The notes beneath the pieces are model-generated. The model saw nothing but the letters and a program-made list of their open reading frames with translations, was not told the origin of the DNA and ran no database searches. From the NCBI GenBank assembly GCA_030632545.1, contig DAOVUO010000047.1, positions 1-10,532 on the forward strand: a stretch of 10,532 nucleotides of DNA. The letters run 5' to 3'. This DNA is from Bacteroidales bacterium. Its GTDB lineage: Bacteria > Bacteroidota > Bacteroidia > Bacteroidales > DYOH01. The position numbers and the translations under genes are program-made. Shown piece by piece: positions 1-7,668 of the stretch. The stretch's first letter is position 1. Each line of letters begins with the position of its first letter.

Positions 1-548
1 ATGATTACATTGTCTAAGCCAGCAAATTTCCCTACCGTAAAAGTATAATACTTTTGTGCATTTAAGTCAATATCTGTAAGTGTTTGTAATATTTCAATTG
101 TTTTAGGGCCTTGAATCGCTAATTGTGAAATTCTATCCGATGCATTTTCAATTTCTGCACCCATGGTATTATTTTCGACTACCCAATTCCAATCTTTTTC
201 AATATTTGCAGCGTTTACAACAAGCATATATTTTTGGTCTTCGTAATGATAAACCAATAAATCGTCAATAATTCCACCTTTTCCATTAGGAAAGCAAGAG
301 TATTGAATTTTTCCAGGGCTTAGTTTGGCCACATTATTGGAAGTTAATTTTTGAACCAATTCAAACGCTTTTGGTCCTTTAACCCAGAATTCACCCATGT
401 GCGACACGTCAAATACTCCAACACTTTCTCGTACTGCGATGTGTTCTTTATTAATACCATCGTATTCAATGGGCATATTATAGCCAGCAAATTCAGCCAT
501 TTTAGCACCTAATTCAATATGGAAATCTGTAAAAGCAGTAGTTTTCAT
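1..548 (-). CDS. gcvT: Aminomethyltransferase (glycine cleavage system T protein), N-terminal part, cut by window edge
   Basis: The reading frame opens with ATG at 548 and stays open to base 1, giving 182 residues, about half of the usual 360 or so. T protein takes the aminomethyl group from lipoylated H protein, passes the one-carbon unit to tetrahydrofolate and releases ammonia, in the cytoplasm. The visible part is the folate-binding N-terminal domain. It carries the family block FDVSHMGE (residues 46-53), the GGIIDDLLVY stretch (91-100) whose Asp96 aligns with the catalytic Asp of characterised T proteins, and VVNAANIEKDW (110-120). There is no signal peptide, unlike every other gene here. 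A Bacteroidota-type promoter element lies just upstream, so it is probably transcribed independently of the OmpA genes. The family call is secure; the C-terminal half cannot be judged. Confidence 0.95.
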   Translation of the reverse strand, partial: MKTTAFTDFHIELGAKMAEFAGYNMPIEYDGINKEHIAVRESVGVFDVSHMGEFWVKGPKAFELVQKLTSNNVAKLSPGKIQYSCFPNGKGGIIDDLLVYHYEDQKYMLVVNAANIEKDWNWVVENNTMGAEIENASDRISQLAIQGPKTIEILQTLTDIDLNAQKYYTFTVGKFAGLDNVI

Positions 549-579
549 TTTGAGTTTGTTTATAATTTTATATTTAGAA

Positions 580-587
580 CAAATGTA
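580..587 (-). promoter_or_regulatory. Bacteroidota-type -7 element for gcvT
   Basis: Read on the minus strand, these bases are TACATTTG, an exact match to the TAnnTTTG consensus of Bacteroidota housekeeping promoters. It lies 31 bases before the gcvT ATG, implying a short leader. No clear TTG -33 element sits at the usual 17-20 base spacing upstream; that stretch is only AT-rich. No Shine-Dalgarno sequence precedes the ATG. Confidence 0.5.
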
Positions 588-626
588 GAAAAAAATGATT
601 TATTTTTTTGTGTTACTAAAGTATTT

Positions 627-702
627 AAAAACAGTTTGACTAACAAAAACTAAAGGGATGATTTAAAAAACACTCCTTTAATCTAAGTACGTGAAAAACT
701 GT
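627..702 (-). terminator. Weak terminator-like nested hairpin after the OmpA operon
   Basis: Directly after the stop codon of the last OmpA gene, the minus strand has an outer pair ACAGTTT/AAACTGT (696-702 with 631-637) followed by TTTTAAA. Inside it is ATTAAAGG/CCTTTAGT (675-682 with 649-656, one G-U pair) followed by a short T run. The stems are short and the inner loop is 18 bases, so this is a tentative call, helped by its position between two units. The rest of 549-705 is AT-rich and shows no gene. Confidence 0.3.
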
Positions 703-705
703 ATT

Positions 706-2781
706 TTAATATCCAGTAATACGTGCTTCAACACGTCTGTTTTTTTGTCTACCTTCTTCAGTTTTATTATCGGCAATAGACTCAGAAGATGAATAGCCTT
801 TTGATTCTAATCTGTCGGGACTAATTGCTTTTTGTAATAAGTGTTCAACAACAGCCTGAGCACGCTGTTTTGATAATTTTAAATTACTGTTGTAATTTCC
901 AATATTATCGGAGTGTCCACCGATTTCAATTTTTACAGTTGGATTTTCGTTCATAAACGAAATTAATTTTTCTAATTCGTCAAATGATTTTGGACTAAGA
1001 GTGGCTTTTCCAGTGTCGAAAAATACATTTTTTAGAACTACTTTTGCGCCAATTGCAACTTTTTGAAGTTCTATATCCTTTTTAATTTTCTGATATTGAG
1101 CAGTTGCTGGGATATTGAAGTTTTCTGAATGGAAGAGATATCCACTTGCTTTAACGTTCATGCTATAATTATTACCTGGAAGCAAAGTCACAATATATTT
1201 CCCTGTTTTTGAGTTTGATGATAGTTCGGATACTATTGTATTAGTATTAAGACTAGTAACTTCAATTTTTGCTTCAACATTTTCGCCTGTTGAACTACTA
1301 ACAATTCCTTCTACAATTGTTAATCTAATGGTTTTTATTTCAAGTGTTTTTTCAATCATTGCTTCTTGAACAGGGTTTGCTTGTGAGGCAATTAAATTAT
1401 CCTCGTTGCTTTGAATGAGAGGTTTGGGGATGAAAAAGAATATTTCGTATAAGTCTGATCCACCGTGATTTACGGAATCATTTATACTGCTATAGTAGGC
1501 AAAACGTCCGTTTAGTGTTGGTTTAAAAAACATATCATCGTAAGGTGTATTTACTGGAACACCAATATTTACAGGAGGAGACCAAATTCCATTGCCCTGT
1601 AAGTCAGATTTAAACACATCGTAGCCTCCCATTGAGTTATGTCCTTTTGAGCTAAAATAAAGTGTTTTATTGTCGGGTGCTAGATATACACATTCTTCAT
1701 CGAATTGCGTATTTATCACAGGGCCTAAATTTTCAGGTTTTGACCATTTTTTTCCATTGAAAGAGCTAGAATAAATGTCTTTCCTACCAATAGATTTGTT
1801 AGGATTATCTGAAACAAAAAACATAATTTTTCCGTCAAAAGAGTAGGCTAGTGATGTTTCGTGATATTCTGAATTAAATCTTGATGATAATTGTGCTGGT
1901 GTTTTCCATTTATCGCCTTTCAAACTGGTTTTATAAAGTGCGCCAAAATCTTTATTTCCTTTGTATAAGTATAATTCCTGACCATCCATTGATATGCTTA
2001 TGGCTGCATCATTATATTCGCTATTAATAGGCTCATCAACTCTATAAGCATCAGACCACTTTTCTTCATTGTTGACAAAGGTTACATACACATCTTCATA
2101 AAACCTGTTATCTGTTTCATTTCTACGGCTTTTTTCGTCTGTTGGTCTTCTCGAAGTAAAGTACATTTCACTTTCATCTGCCGAAAAAATTGGATTATAA
2201 TCATCATATTCCGAATTAATCAATGGGCCTAAGTTTGTAATAATAACGTTGGTGTCCTTTTTTACTAAAATTTTCCCATTAGCACACTGCTTTTTTAAAT
2301 GTTCAATTTTATGTATTTGCTTTTTTTGCTGACTTTTTTTAAGACTATTAAAGTATTCATCGTAATGATAGTCTGCTTTATCAAAATTCCAGTTAAAATG
2401 ATATGCTCTGGCTAAATAATAGTTTAAGTCTTTAGTTATATATTGATTGTTCTCATAAGCCGAAATAAGATAATCCAATGCTTCTTTTTTTGGACTTGAA
2501 TAAAGTAAACTAATACCTAGTTTATAATCTAATGCAGCATTGTCTTGTATAAATTTGTAAGCATTTAAAAAATGTTTTGAAGCTTTCAAATACGTACCTG
2601 GCTTCATTTGATTGTAGTTCATATTTCCTTTTCGGAGTTCTTTTGAAAGCTCTTTCAAATCTTCTTGAGAAACTTGAATTTTATAGTCTTTTTTCTTAAT
2701 TTTTGGACTGTATTGTGCGTTAACACTTAAAAATCCAATCAATGAAAAAGAGAATAAAATAAACTTTAAAATAGTTTTCAT
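706..2781 (-). CDS. Periplasmic TPR / PD40 propeller / OmpA-domain protein (PorE-like architecture), copy 2
   Basis: A 691-residue exported protein. Residues 1-22 form a signal peptide, with likely cleavage VNA|Q and no lipobox Cys. A TPR-like helical region spans about 60-160. Five PD40-type strands follow at about 192-450, each with a pattern such as SADESEMYFTS, APDNKTLYFSS or LNGRFAYYSS. A carboxypeptidase-regulatory-like beta fold lies at about 486-560, and an OmpA C-terminal domain at 583-688. In that domain, GGHSDNIG and LSKQRAQAVV place Asp625 and Arg640 fifteen residues apart, as in the peptidoglycan-binding pair of E. coli OmpA. It should therefore bind cell-wall peptide in the periplasm. 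The order TPR, propeller, CRD, OmpA is that of PorE of the type IX secretion system, but PorE is a lipoprotein and this is not predicted to be one. It lies 21 bases after its paralogue, last in the operon. The exact role is unknown. Confidence 0.9.
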   Translation of the reverse strand: MKTILKFILFSFSLIGFLSVNAQYSPKIKKKDYKIQVSQEDLKELSKELRKGNMNYNQMKPGTYLKASKHFLNAYKFIQDNAALDYKLGISLLYSSPKKEALDYLISAYENNQYITKDLNYYLARAYHFNWNFDKADYHYDEYFNSLKKSQQKKQIHKIEHLKKQCANGKILVKKDTNVIITNLGPLINSEYDDYNPIFSADESEMYFTSRRPTDEKSRRNETDNRFYEDVYVTFVNNEEKWSDAYRVDEPINSEYNDAAISISMDGQELYLYKGNKDFGALYKTSLKGDKWKTPAQLSSRFNSEYHETSLAYSFDGKIMFFVSDNPNKSIGRKDIYSSSFNGKKWSKPENLGPVINTQFDEECVYLAPDNKTLYFSSKGHNSMGGYDVFKSDLQGNGIWSPPVNIGVPVNTPYDDMFFKPTLNGRFAYYSSINDSVNHGGSDLYEIFFFIPKPLIQSNEDNLIASQANPVQEAMIEKTLEIKTIRLTIVEGIVSSSTGENVEAKIEVTSLNTNTIVSELSSNSKTGKYIVTLLPGNNYSMNVKASGYLFHSENFNIPATAQYQKIKKDIELQKVAIGAKVVLKNVFFDTGKATLSPKSFDELEKLISFMNENPTVKIEIGGHSDNIGNYNSNLKLSKQRAQAVVEHLLQKAISPDRLESKGYSSSESIADNKTEEGRQKNRRVEARITGY

Positions 2782-2802
2782 AGCTAAAATTTTAGTATTT
2801 TT

Positions 2803-4887
2803 TTAATTGTTTTCAATAATTTCAAATTCAACTCTTCTGTTTTTTTGTCTATCAATACTCGTTTTATTTGAAGCAATAGGATGTTTAAATCCTTTACCTT
2901 TATAACTTAAATTAGATTTACTAATTCCTTGTTTAATTATATAATCGACAACAGCTTTTGCTCTATTTTCGGATAATTGTAAATTTACTTTTTCTGAGCC
3001 AACATTGTCTGTATGCCCCGAAATTTCAATTTTTATTGAAGGATAAGTTTTCATTAGTTTAATAATTCTATATAATTCAGCATTCGATTCATTTTTGAGT
3101 TTTGCACTTCCTGTTTCAAAGAAAATATTTTTAAGAATTACTTTAGAGCCTATTTCTAAACTTAGGAGCTCAATATTTTTTTCAATTACCTGATATTCTG
3201 AGCTTGCAGGTATGTCAAAATTTTCGGAATGAAACAGGTAATTATGAGCTTTTACTACTAATCCATAATTTTTACCTGAGGGCAAAGCTACAAGATATTT
3301 TCCTGTAGAACTATTAGATTGTGATTGAAAAACAATTTCATTTTTTTCATTATCTATTATTTCTATATCAGCACCAATGGCCTCGCTTGTAAGTGCTTCA
3401 TTTATCAGACCTTTTACAATTGTTAATCTAATTTTTTTAATTTCTATTGCTTTTTCTACTGATAATGCTGAAATAGGTTTAGCTATACTCGCAATTAAGT
3501 TGTCTTCTGTATTTAAAATTAAATTTTCAGGCGACAAGAATGTAATTTTGTAAATATCCTGGTCGCCAAAACCATCTGGTCTTACCGACGAAAAATATCC
3601 GTATTTTCCGTTTGCTGCTAAAACAAAAAATATATCATCATCAGTTGTATTTATAGGATAACCAAGATTTTGTGGCTTTGTAAAACGGCCATTTTCATCT
3701 AATTCAGTTTTAAAAATATCAAAACCACCCATACCATTATGTCCCTTTGAACTAAAAAATAGAGTCCTACCATCGGGATGTATAAATACTGCATCTTCAT
3801 CATAATCAGTATTTACAACACTTGATAATGCTTTCCCCTCGCTCCATTGTTGTGTAATTGGATTTTTAGTACTTACGTAAATATCTTTATCGCCTGCTTC
3901 GCCAGTAATTGGATTTTCTTCACCTTGTCTTACAAAATATACAGTTTTTCCATCAGAAGCTAAACATGCACTATTTTCGTATTTGCTACTGTTTATTGTT
4001 CTAGGTAAAGGTGCAGGGAAGCTCCAATCCTCACCATCGAGTACACTTTCTAATATTCCACCACCTTTACTGCTTCTGAAAATAAAAAGACTTTGACCAT
4101 CAGGTGCTAAACTAACCGTTGCATCATGGTATTTGGTGTTAATTGGCTTGCTTAGCGGGTCGGATTCGAGCCATTCACCTTGTGCTTTAAGCGAGATGTA
4201 AATATCTTCATAATACTCAAAATCAATTGGGTCTTTTTTATTTCCCATTGTTTCTGGCCTACGAGAAGTATAATAAAGTACATTTTCGTCGGCTGAAATT
4301 ACAGGCGAATACTCTGGATATTCGCTATTAATAGCCGAACCCATATTGTCAATAAAAACCCTCGTTGGATTATTGAGCAAATTAATTCCATTTTTACATT
4401 CCTCAATCCGTTTTTTTATTGTTTTTGATTGTAAAAGTAATTCATTAGGCGACAAATTCTGCTTATACTTTTTCAAATGCTCTTTGGCAAGTTTAAATTT
4501 ATAGTTTAATTGATAAGCAATGGCAAGCCAATATTGAACATCGTTGGAAACAAATTCATTAGTATTGAAGGCTTTTTTTAGATAGCTCATTGCATTATTT
4601 TTATTGATAGTGTTCAGGTAACAAATACCAATTAAATAGTTAAGTTTAGCGGTATTAGGATTATATCTATTTGCCTCTAAATAATGATTTAATGCAATTT
4701 TATATGTGCCTTTAATATCTTGAATAAATGCATCATTACCTTCATTTAAGTTTTTCCATGCTTCTTTAAAACCTTCATCTTTTGTCTTAAATTCAGTTTT
4801 AGAAATGGATAAGAACTGTTGAGCATAAGCACCAGAAGATAGTGATACTATAAGTATTACAATAATTTTTATTTTGAATAAACCCAT
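2803..4887 (-). CDS. Periplasmic TPR / PD40 propeller / OmpA-domain protein (PorE-like architecture), copy 1
   Basis: A 694-residue paralogue of the next gene in the operon. The chosen start is the ATG at 4887, 7 bases after the upstream stop. An in-frame TTG at 4911 would add eight polar residues and overlap the TPR gene, while the ATG gives a clean signal peptide (1-22, AYA|Q). The order of parts is a TPR-like region about 60-165, five PD40 strands about 188-450 (for example APDGQSLFIF, HPDGRTLFFSS), a CRD-like fold about 486-560, and an OmpA domain 584-690. The last has GHTDNVG and LSENRAKAVV, placing Asp627 and Arg642 at the peptidoglycan-binding spacing. Blocks such as LFHSENF and IRLTIV are shared with the second copy, so the pair arose by tandem duplication. 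Periplasmic anchoring to the wall is a firm inference; partner and substrate are not known. Confidence 0.9.
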   Translation of the reverse strand: MGLFKIKIIVILIVSLSSGAYAQQFLSISKTEFKTKDEGFKEAWKNLNEGNDAFIQDIKGTYKIALNHYLEANRYNPNTAKLNYLIGICYLNTINKNNAMSYLKKAFNTNEFVSNDVQYWLAIAYQLNYKFKLAKEHLKKYKQNLSPNELLLQSKTIKKRIEECKNGINLLNNPTRVFIDNMGSAINSEYPEYSPVISADENVLYYTSRRPETMGNKKDPIDFEYYEDIYISLKAQGEWLESDPLSKPINTKYHDATVSLAPDGQSLFIFRSSKGGGILESVLDGEDWSFPAPLPRTINSSKYENSACLASDGKTVYFVRQGEENPITGEAGDKDIYVSTKNPITQQWSEGKALSSVVNTDYDEDAVFIHPDGRTLFFSSKGHNGMGGFDIFKTELDENGRFTKPQNLGYPINTTDDDIFFVLAANGKYGYFSSVRPDGFGDQDIYKITFLSPENLILNTEDNLIASIAKPISALSVEKAIEIKKIRLTIVKGLINEALTSEAIGADIEIIDNEKNEIVFQSQSNSSTGKYLVALPSGKNYGLVVKAHNYLFHSENFDIPASSEYQVIEKNIELLSLEIGSKVILKNIFFETGSAKLKNESNAELYRIIKLMKTYPSIKIEISGHTDNVGSEKVNLQLSENRAKAVVDYIIKQGISKSNLSYKGKGFKHPIASNKTSIDRQKNRRVEFEIIENN

Positions 4888-4894
4888 GAAATAA

Positions 4895-5959
4895 TTATTT
4901 ACACTGCTCAACTAAAGATTTAGCCCCCTCGTAACCTAATTCCATTGCTTTTGTCCAATCTTTACAGGCAGCATCAAAATCACGTAGCATTTCTTTTGCA
5001 CTTCCTCTATTAAAATAAGCATAATTGTATTCAGGATCAGCATCTATTGCCTTATTAAATGCTTCAATTGCACCTTTGTAATCTTTTTGTTTCATTTTGG
5101 CAGTTCCCATATTATTATATGCAAATGCATACTCTGGGTTTAATTCTACAGCTTTTTCGAAATCAATAATTGCATTTTTATAATTTTTCAGTTCATAATT
5201 TGCCGTACCTTTATTATTGTATGCAACAAAATAATCTTCTTTTAAACTAATAGCATAGTCATAATCACTAATTGCATCTTCAAAATCACCTTTTTTTCTG
5301 TATGCACTTCCTCTATTATTATAAAAAATCGCCATTTCAGGTTCAAGTTCTATTGCTTTAGTATAGTCTTCAATAGCTCCTTCAAAATCCTCAGCTTTTC
5401 TTTTGCAACTGGCTCTATCATTATATGCATACGTGTATCTAGGATCTTTTTCTATGGCTTTACTAAATTGTTCTATGGCATTTGGATATTTTGATTGCTG
5501 AAAGTTACAAACACCAGCATAATAAAATACATTTGCTTCTGAGTATCCATTAAGAATTGCTCCATTAAAATTTTCTAGGGCTAAATCAAAATCTTGTTGA
5601 TTAAAATAGACAAAAGCTAATCCAAAATGAGCTTTAGCAAAGGAAGAATTAATTCCTATTGTATTTTTAAAATCTAAAATAGCACCATCAAAATCGCCTA
5701 ATTCAACTTTTGCACTTGCCCTATTAAAATATGCCTTATCAAAGTTTGTTTTGTTTTTAATAGCCTCACCAAAATTTGCAATTGCCGCCTCGTATCTGCC
5801 TTTATTGAAATTAGTTATTCCCATATTATAGGCTAATTCGGCTTCTTGGTTTTCTGCAACTATTAAGGTTGATATACTATCGTTTTGGATTTGAGCATTT
5901 AGTTGTTGACTAAAAAAAATAATTGCTGCCCAGATTATTAAAGTAAATAAGTTTTTCAT
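4895..5959 (-). CDS. Secreted nine-repeat tetratricopeptide (TPR) protein
   Basis: From the ATG at 5959 the product has 354 residues; an in-frame ATG at 5968 would add only Met-His-Asn. The later start is preferred because it gives an MKNL-type signal peptide cleaved LNA|Q at 22/23, the same length as in both OmpA proteins downstream, and because the promoter leaves almost no leader for the earlier one. Nearly all of the mature protein is nine TPR units of about 34 residues (about 39-342), with motifs such as AYNNRG-type first helices and DFEGAIEDYTKAIELEP second helices. The last repeat, with DFDAACKDWTKAMELG, is a common ending of Bacteroidota TPR proteins. There is no enzymatic domain, so it is likely a periplasmic binding scaffold. 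First gene of the unit, 7 bases before the OmpA paralogue, so its partners may be those proteins. Confidence 0.9.
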   Translation of the reverse strand: MKNLFTLIIWAAIIFFSQQLNAQIQNDSISTLIVAENQEAELAYNMGITNFNKGRYEAAIANFGEAIKNKTNFDKAYFNRASAKVELGDFDGAILDFKNTIGINSSFAKAHFGLAFVYFNQQDFDLALENFNGAILNGYSEANVFYYAGVCNFQQSKYPNAIEQFSKAIEKDPRYTYAYNDRASCKRKAEDFEGAIEDYTKAIELEPEMAIFYNNRGSAYRKKGDFEDAISDYDYAISLKEDYFVAYNNKGTANYELKNYKNAIIDFEKAVELNPEYAFAYNNMGTAKMKQKDYKGAIEAFNKAIDADPEYNYAYFNRGSAKEMLRDFDAACKDWTKAMELGYEGAKSLVEQCK

Positions 5960-5974
5960 ATTGTGCATTTTTGA

Positions 5975-6002
5975 TAAAGATACATTTTTTTTGTTTAAAC
6001 AA
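5975..6002 (-). promoter_or_regulatory. Bacteroidota-type promoter for the TPR/OmpA operon
   Basis: On the minus strand, TTG (6002-6000) is followed after 17 bases by TATCTTTA (5982-5975), which matches TAnnTTTG at all but the last base. Spacing and sequence fit the Bacteroidota -33/-7 pattern. Transcription would begin near 5967-5970, only about 10 bases before the preferred ATG at 5959. It separates this operon from the phosphoesterase gene upstream, which ends at 6042. Confidence 0.45.
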
Positions 6003-6041
6003 TGTCGCTAAAATAAATAAAAATATTTTATACGTAGTGCA

Positions 6042-7364
6042 TTAAAAATGGTTTTCATAAATATTTTTTTCCCATAATAAATTCCCTTTTGCATCAATTA
6101 TATTTATGTTTAATATTCGTTCGTTATGCTTTCCATGAAATTTCAAGAGAGCAAAATTTTGAGTTTCCACCAATGAGCCTTTTACTCTATTTTTATTTAT
6201 CTCAGTAATGGAAGATGTTCCTACACCTGAGGTAAGTGGCGAAACAGTAAGATCGTAAATACTAATATTGTTTTCTGATAACATGCTAAATTCCGTAAAA
6301 TGCCGGTCGCCAGAAAGAAAAAACACACCTTTAATTTCTTGATTTATTATAAAATCCAAAATTTCCTGTCTTTCTTTATCAAAACCATAATTTGCGTAAG
6401 TTTCGTAGTTTTTAGCAGTATTTAATACTTGTCCGCCAATAACAATAACTTTAAATGTAGCAGAGCTATAGCTTAATGATTCTTTTAGCCAATTAAGTTG
6501 TTTTTCGCCAAGCATAGTTTTTCCTTCTTTTTTCAGTCTATTTGGTTCTCTATGGTAACGATTGTCAAGAAGAAAGAAATCTACATCACCCCAATTAAAA
6601 TAGCTTACTGCGCCTTTTATGTTTTTTACTCCAACAGATGGATTTGCCCAAAAGAGTTCAAAATAGTCAAGAGTAGCATCAATATGCCAAAAACTTCCAT
6701 CACAATCATTTGGACCAGCATCATGATCGTCCCATATAGCATAATTAGCAGTAGATGCCAGTAATGATTGCAATTCGGGCAATGATCTAGTATGTGTATA
6801 TCGGTGTGCAATTCCTGTATTCGAATTCCATTCATCACCTCTGAGGTAAATATTATCCCCCAACCAAATCATTGCATCGGGTTGTTGTTTTGCTATTTGC
6901 GGAAAAATTTCATATTTACTACCATAAGCTTTCCCAACTCTATCGTATAATTTTTCATTTACATAAGTTCCACTTCCGCAAGCTATTGTAAAATCTGGAG
7001 CATCAGTTTGATACTTCCAAACTGGCGGAGTTTTGAATTTAAGTGGATAGTTGAATTCAAGTTTTACATTATTTATATAAACTTCATAATTGTATTTATT
7101 ACCAGGCATTACAGAATCTGCAATAAGTTTTACAATAAATAAATTGCTTTTATTTGATGTAATTGATTGTGTCCACCACTTTTTATTTGCTTGATTCTCT
7201 ATAAAATAGGCGAATTTTACTTGTGTGCTTTTTTTTGTTTGTATCCATAAAGCAGCCTCTCTGGTATTTGTATATCCTACCATTGGTCCGCTTTTAATTA
7301 GTTTGTTTTGTGCAATGCTATTGAGTTGTAGTATTACTAAACAAAATGCTAATAGTTTATTCAT
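6042..7364 (-). CDS. Secreted PhoD-like metallophosphoesterase (alkaline phosphatase D family)
   Basis: A 440-residue exported hydrolase expected to cleave phosphate mono- or diesters in the periplasm or outside the cell. Residues 1-18 are a signal peptide (SIA|Q). An N-terminal beta domain (about 20-115) starts with GPMVGYTNTREAALWI, typical of the PhoD N-terminal domain. The metallophosphoesterase core has IACGSGTY (127-134, with a Cys where PhoD enzymes carry an iron ligand), WLGDNIY (167-173), WDDHDAGPND (211-220), LLDNRYH (265-271), IGGQ (309-312) and SGDRHFTEFS (351-360), together the family's metal-binding set. At 440 residues it is shorter than classical Bacillus PhoD enzymes. It has no adjacent phosphate-transport or regulatory gene. 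A 304-base gap lies upstream and a promoter-bearing 82-base gap downstream, so it is probably monocistronic. Substrate specificity cannot be read from the sequence. Confidence 0.9.
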   Translation of the reverse strand: MNKLLAFCLVILQLNSIAQNKLIKSGPMVGYTNTREAALWIQTKKSTQVKFAYFIENQANKKWWTQSITSNKSNLFIVKLIADSVMPGNKYNYEVYINNVKLEFNYPLKFKTPPVWKYQTDAPDFTIACGSGTYVNEKLYDRVGKAYGSKYEIFPQIAKQQPDAMIWLGDNIYLRGDEWNSNTGIAHRYTHTRSLPELQSLLASTANYAIWDDHDAGPNDCDGSFWHIDATLDYFELFWANPSVGVKNIKGAVSYFNWGDVDFFLLDNRYHREPNRLKKEGKTMLGEKQLNWLKESLSYSSATFKVIVIGGQVLNTAKNYETYANYGFDKERQEILDFIINQEIKGVFFLSGDRHFTEFSMLSENNISIYDLTVSPLTSGVGTSSITEINKNRVKGSLVETQNFALLKFHGKHNERILNINIIDAKGNLLWEKNIYENHF

Positions 7365-7410
7365 AATTTGCGATTGTATTAAATTGTAACTATACTTTTA
7401 ATAAAAAATG

Positions 7411-7420
7411 TTGCATGCAA
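7411..7420. promoter_or_regulatory. Perfect 10-bp palindrome upstream of the phosphoesterase gene
   Basis: TTGCATGCAA reads identically on both strands and lies 47-56 bases before the ATG at 7364. That position would suit a dimeric regulator's operator overlapping a promoter, but no convincing TAnnTTTG element could be placed next to it and no second copy was seen. A chance palindrome of this length is possible. Confidence 0.2.
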
Positions 7421-7446
7421 TTTTTAAAGGTTTTTATAATAATATT

Positions 7447-7582
7447 TTCCCGATGTTTGGTACAGGCTGTTAAGTTTTAAGTTTCGAGTGCTAAGTTTTA
7501 AGTTAAAATGATGAATATCTAGCAGTTATACTTAATGAATTTATTGTTTTTACAAATAACTGCCTTTCCCGAACATCGGGAA
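7447..7582. repeat. Inverted-repeat-bounded element, 11-bp ends with nested hairpins
   Basis: TTCCCGATGTT at 7447-7457 is the exact reverse complement of AACATCGGGAA at 7572-7582. The right end is also a compact hairpin: TTCCCGA (7566-7572), loop ACA, TCGGGAA (7576-7582). Nested inside is a second 8-bp inverted repeat, GCAGTTAT (7522-7529) with ATAACTGC (7556-7563). The GC-rich arms stand out from the AT-rich surroundings. It resembles a small palindromic repetitive element, but genome-wide copies are needed to call it one. Confidence 0.5.
7472..7506. repeat. Degenerate 7-bp tandem repeat (AAGTTTT-like), five units
   Basis: The bases parse as AAGTTTT, AAGTTTC, GAGTGCT, AAGTTTT, AAGTTAA, a 7-bp period with a diverged middle unit. 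The same signal appears as two identical 13-base copies, TAAGTTTTAAGTT, at 7471-7483 and 7492-7504, offset by exactly 21 bases. It lies inside the inverted-repeat element. Confidence 0.6.
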
Positions 7583-7606
7583 CCTAATGAGTAAATAAAA
7601 GTATAA

Positions 7607-7645
7607 AAAAATAAAGTTACAAAATGTATTTGTAACTTTATTTTT
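7607..7645 (-). terminator. Strong intrinsic terminator of the three-lipoprotein operon
   Basis: A perfect 17-bp stem (7607-7623 with 7629-7645) with a five-base loop lies 23 bases beyond the stop codon of the small lipoprotein gene. The inner part of the stem is GTTAC/GTAAC and the outer part is A/T only, so the minus-strand transcript ends in a U run within and after the stem. The structure is nearly symmetrical and could also act on plus-strand transcripts, although no plus-strand gene enters it. Confidence 0.75.
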
Positions 7646-7668
7646 ATTTTAAAAAACAATTTGTGTTT

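Larger units (their letters stand above)
7365..7668. other. Intergenic region of 304 bases holding repeats and a terminator
   Basis: No convincing gene was found on either strand. From the phosphoesterase side, the stretch contains a palindrome at 7411-7420, a repeat element at 7447-7582 (heptad repeat plus nested inverted repeats), and a 17-bp hairpin at 7607-7645 that ends the lipoprotein operon. The phosphoesterase promoter must lie in its lower part, but no clear element could be assigned. Confidence 0.6.

Noticed and set aside
706..4887. The two OmpA-type genes as one gene broken by a frameshift
   Set aside because: Each has its own ATG, signal peptide and complete C-terminal OmpA domain, so they are full-length tandem paralogues.
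4895..5959. Repeated segments in the TPR gene as a DNA tandem repeat or CRISPR array
   Set aside because: The periodicity of about 102 bases comes from 34-residue protein repeats that have diverged at the DNA level; there are no identical repeats and spacers.
6010..6035. AT-only palindrome (ATAAAA/TTTTAT) and TACGTA between the phosphoesterase and TPR genes
   Set aside because: The stem is about six A/T pairs with no GC, too weak for a terminator, and such palindromes are expected by chance in this base composition.
6498..6838. Short frames on both strands inside the phosphoesterase gene
   Set aside because: They overlap conserved phosphoesterase motifs in other frames and encode no recognisable protein; a shadow of AT-rich coding sequence.
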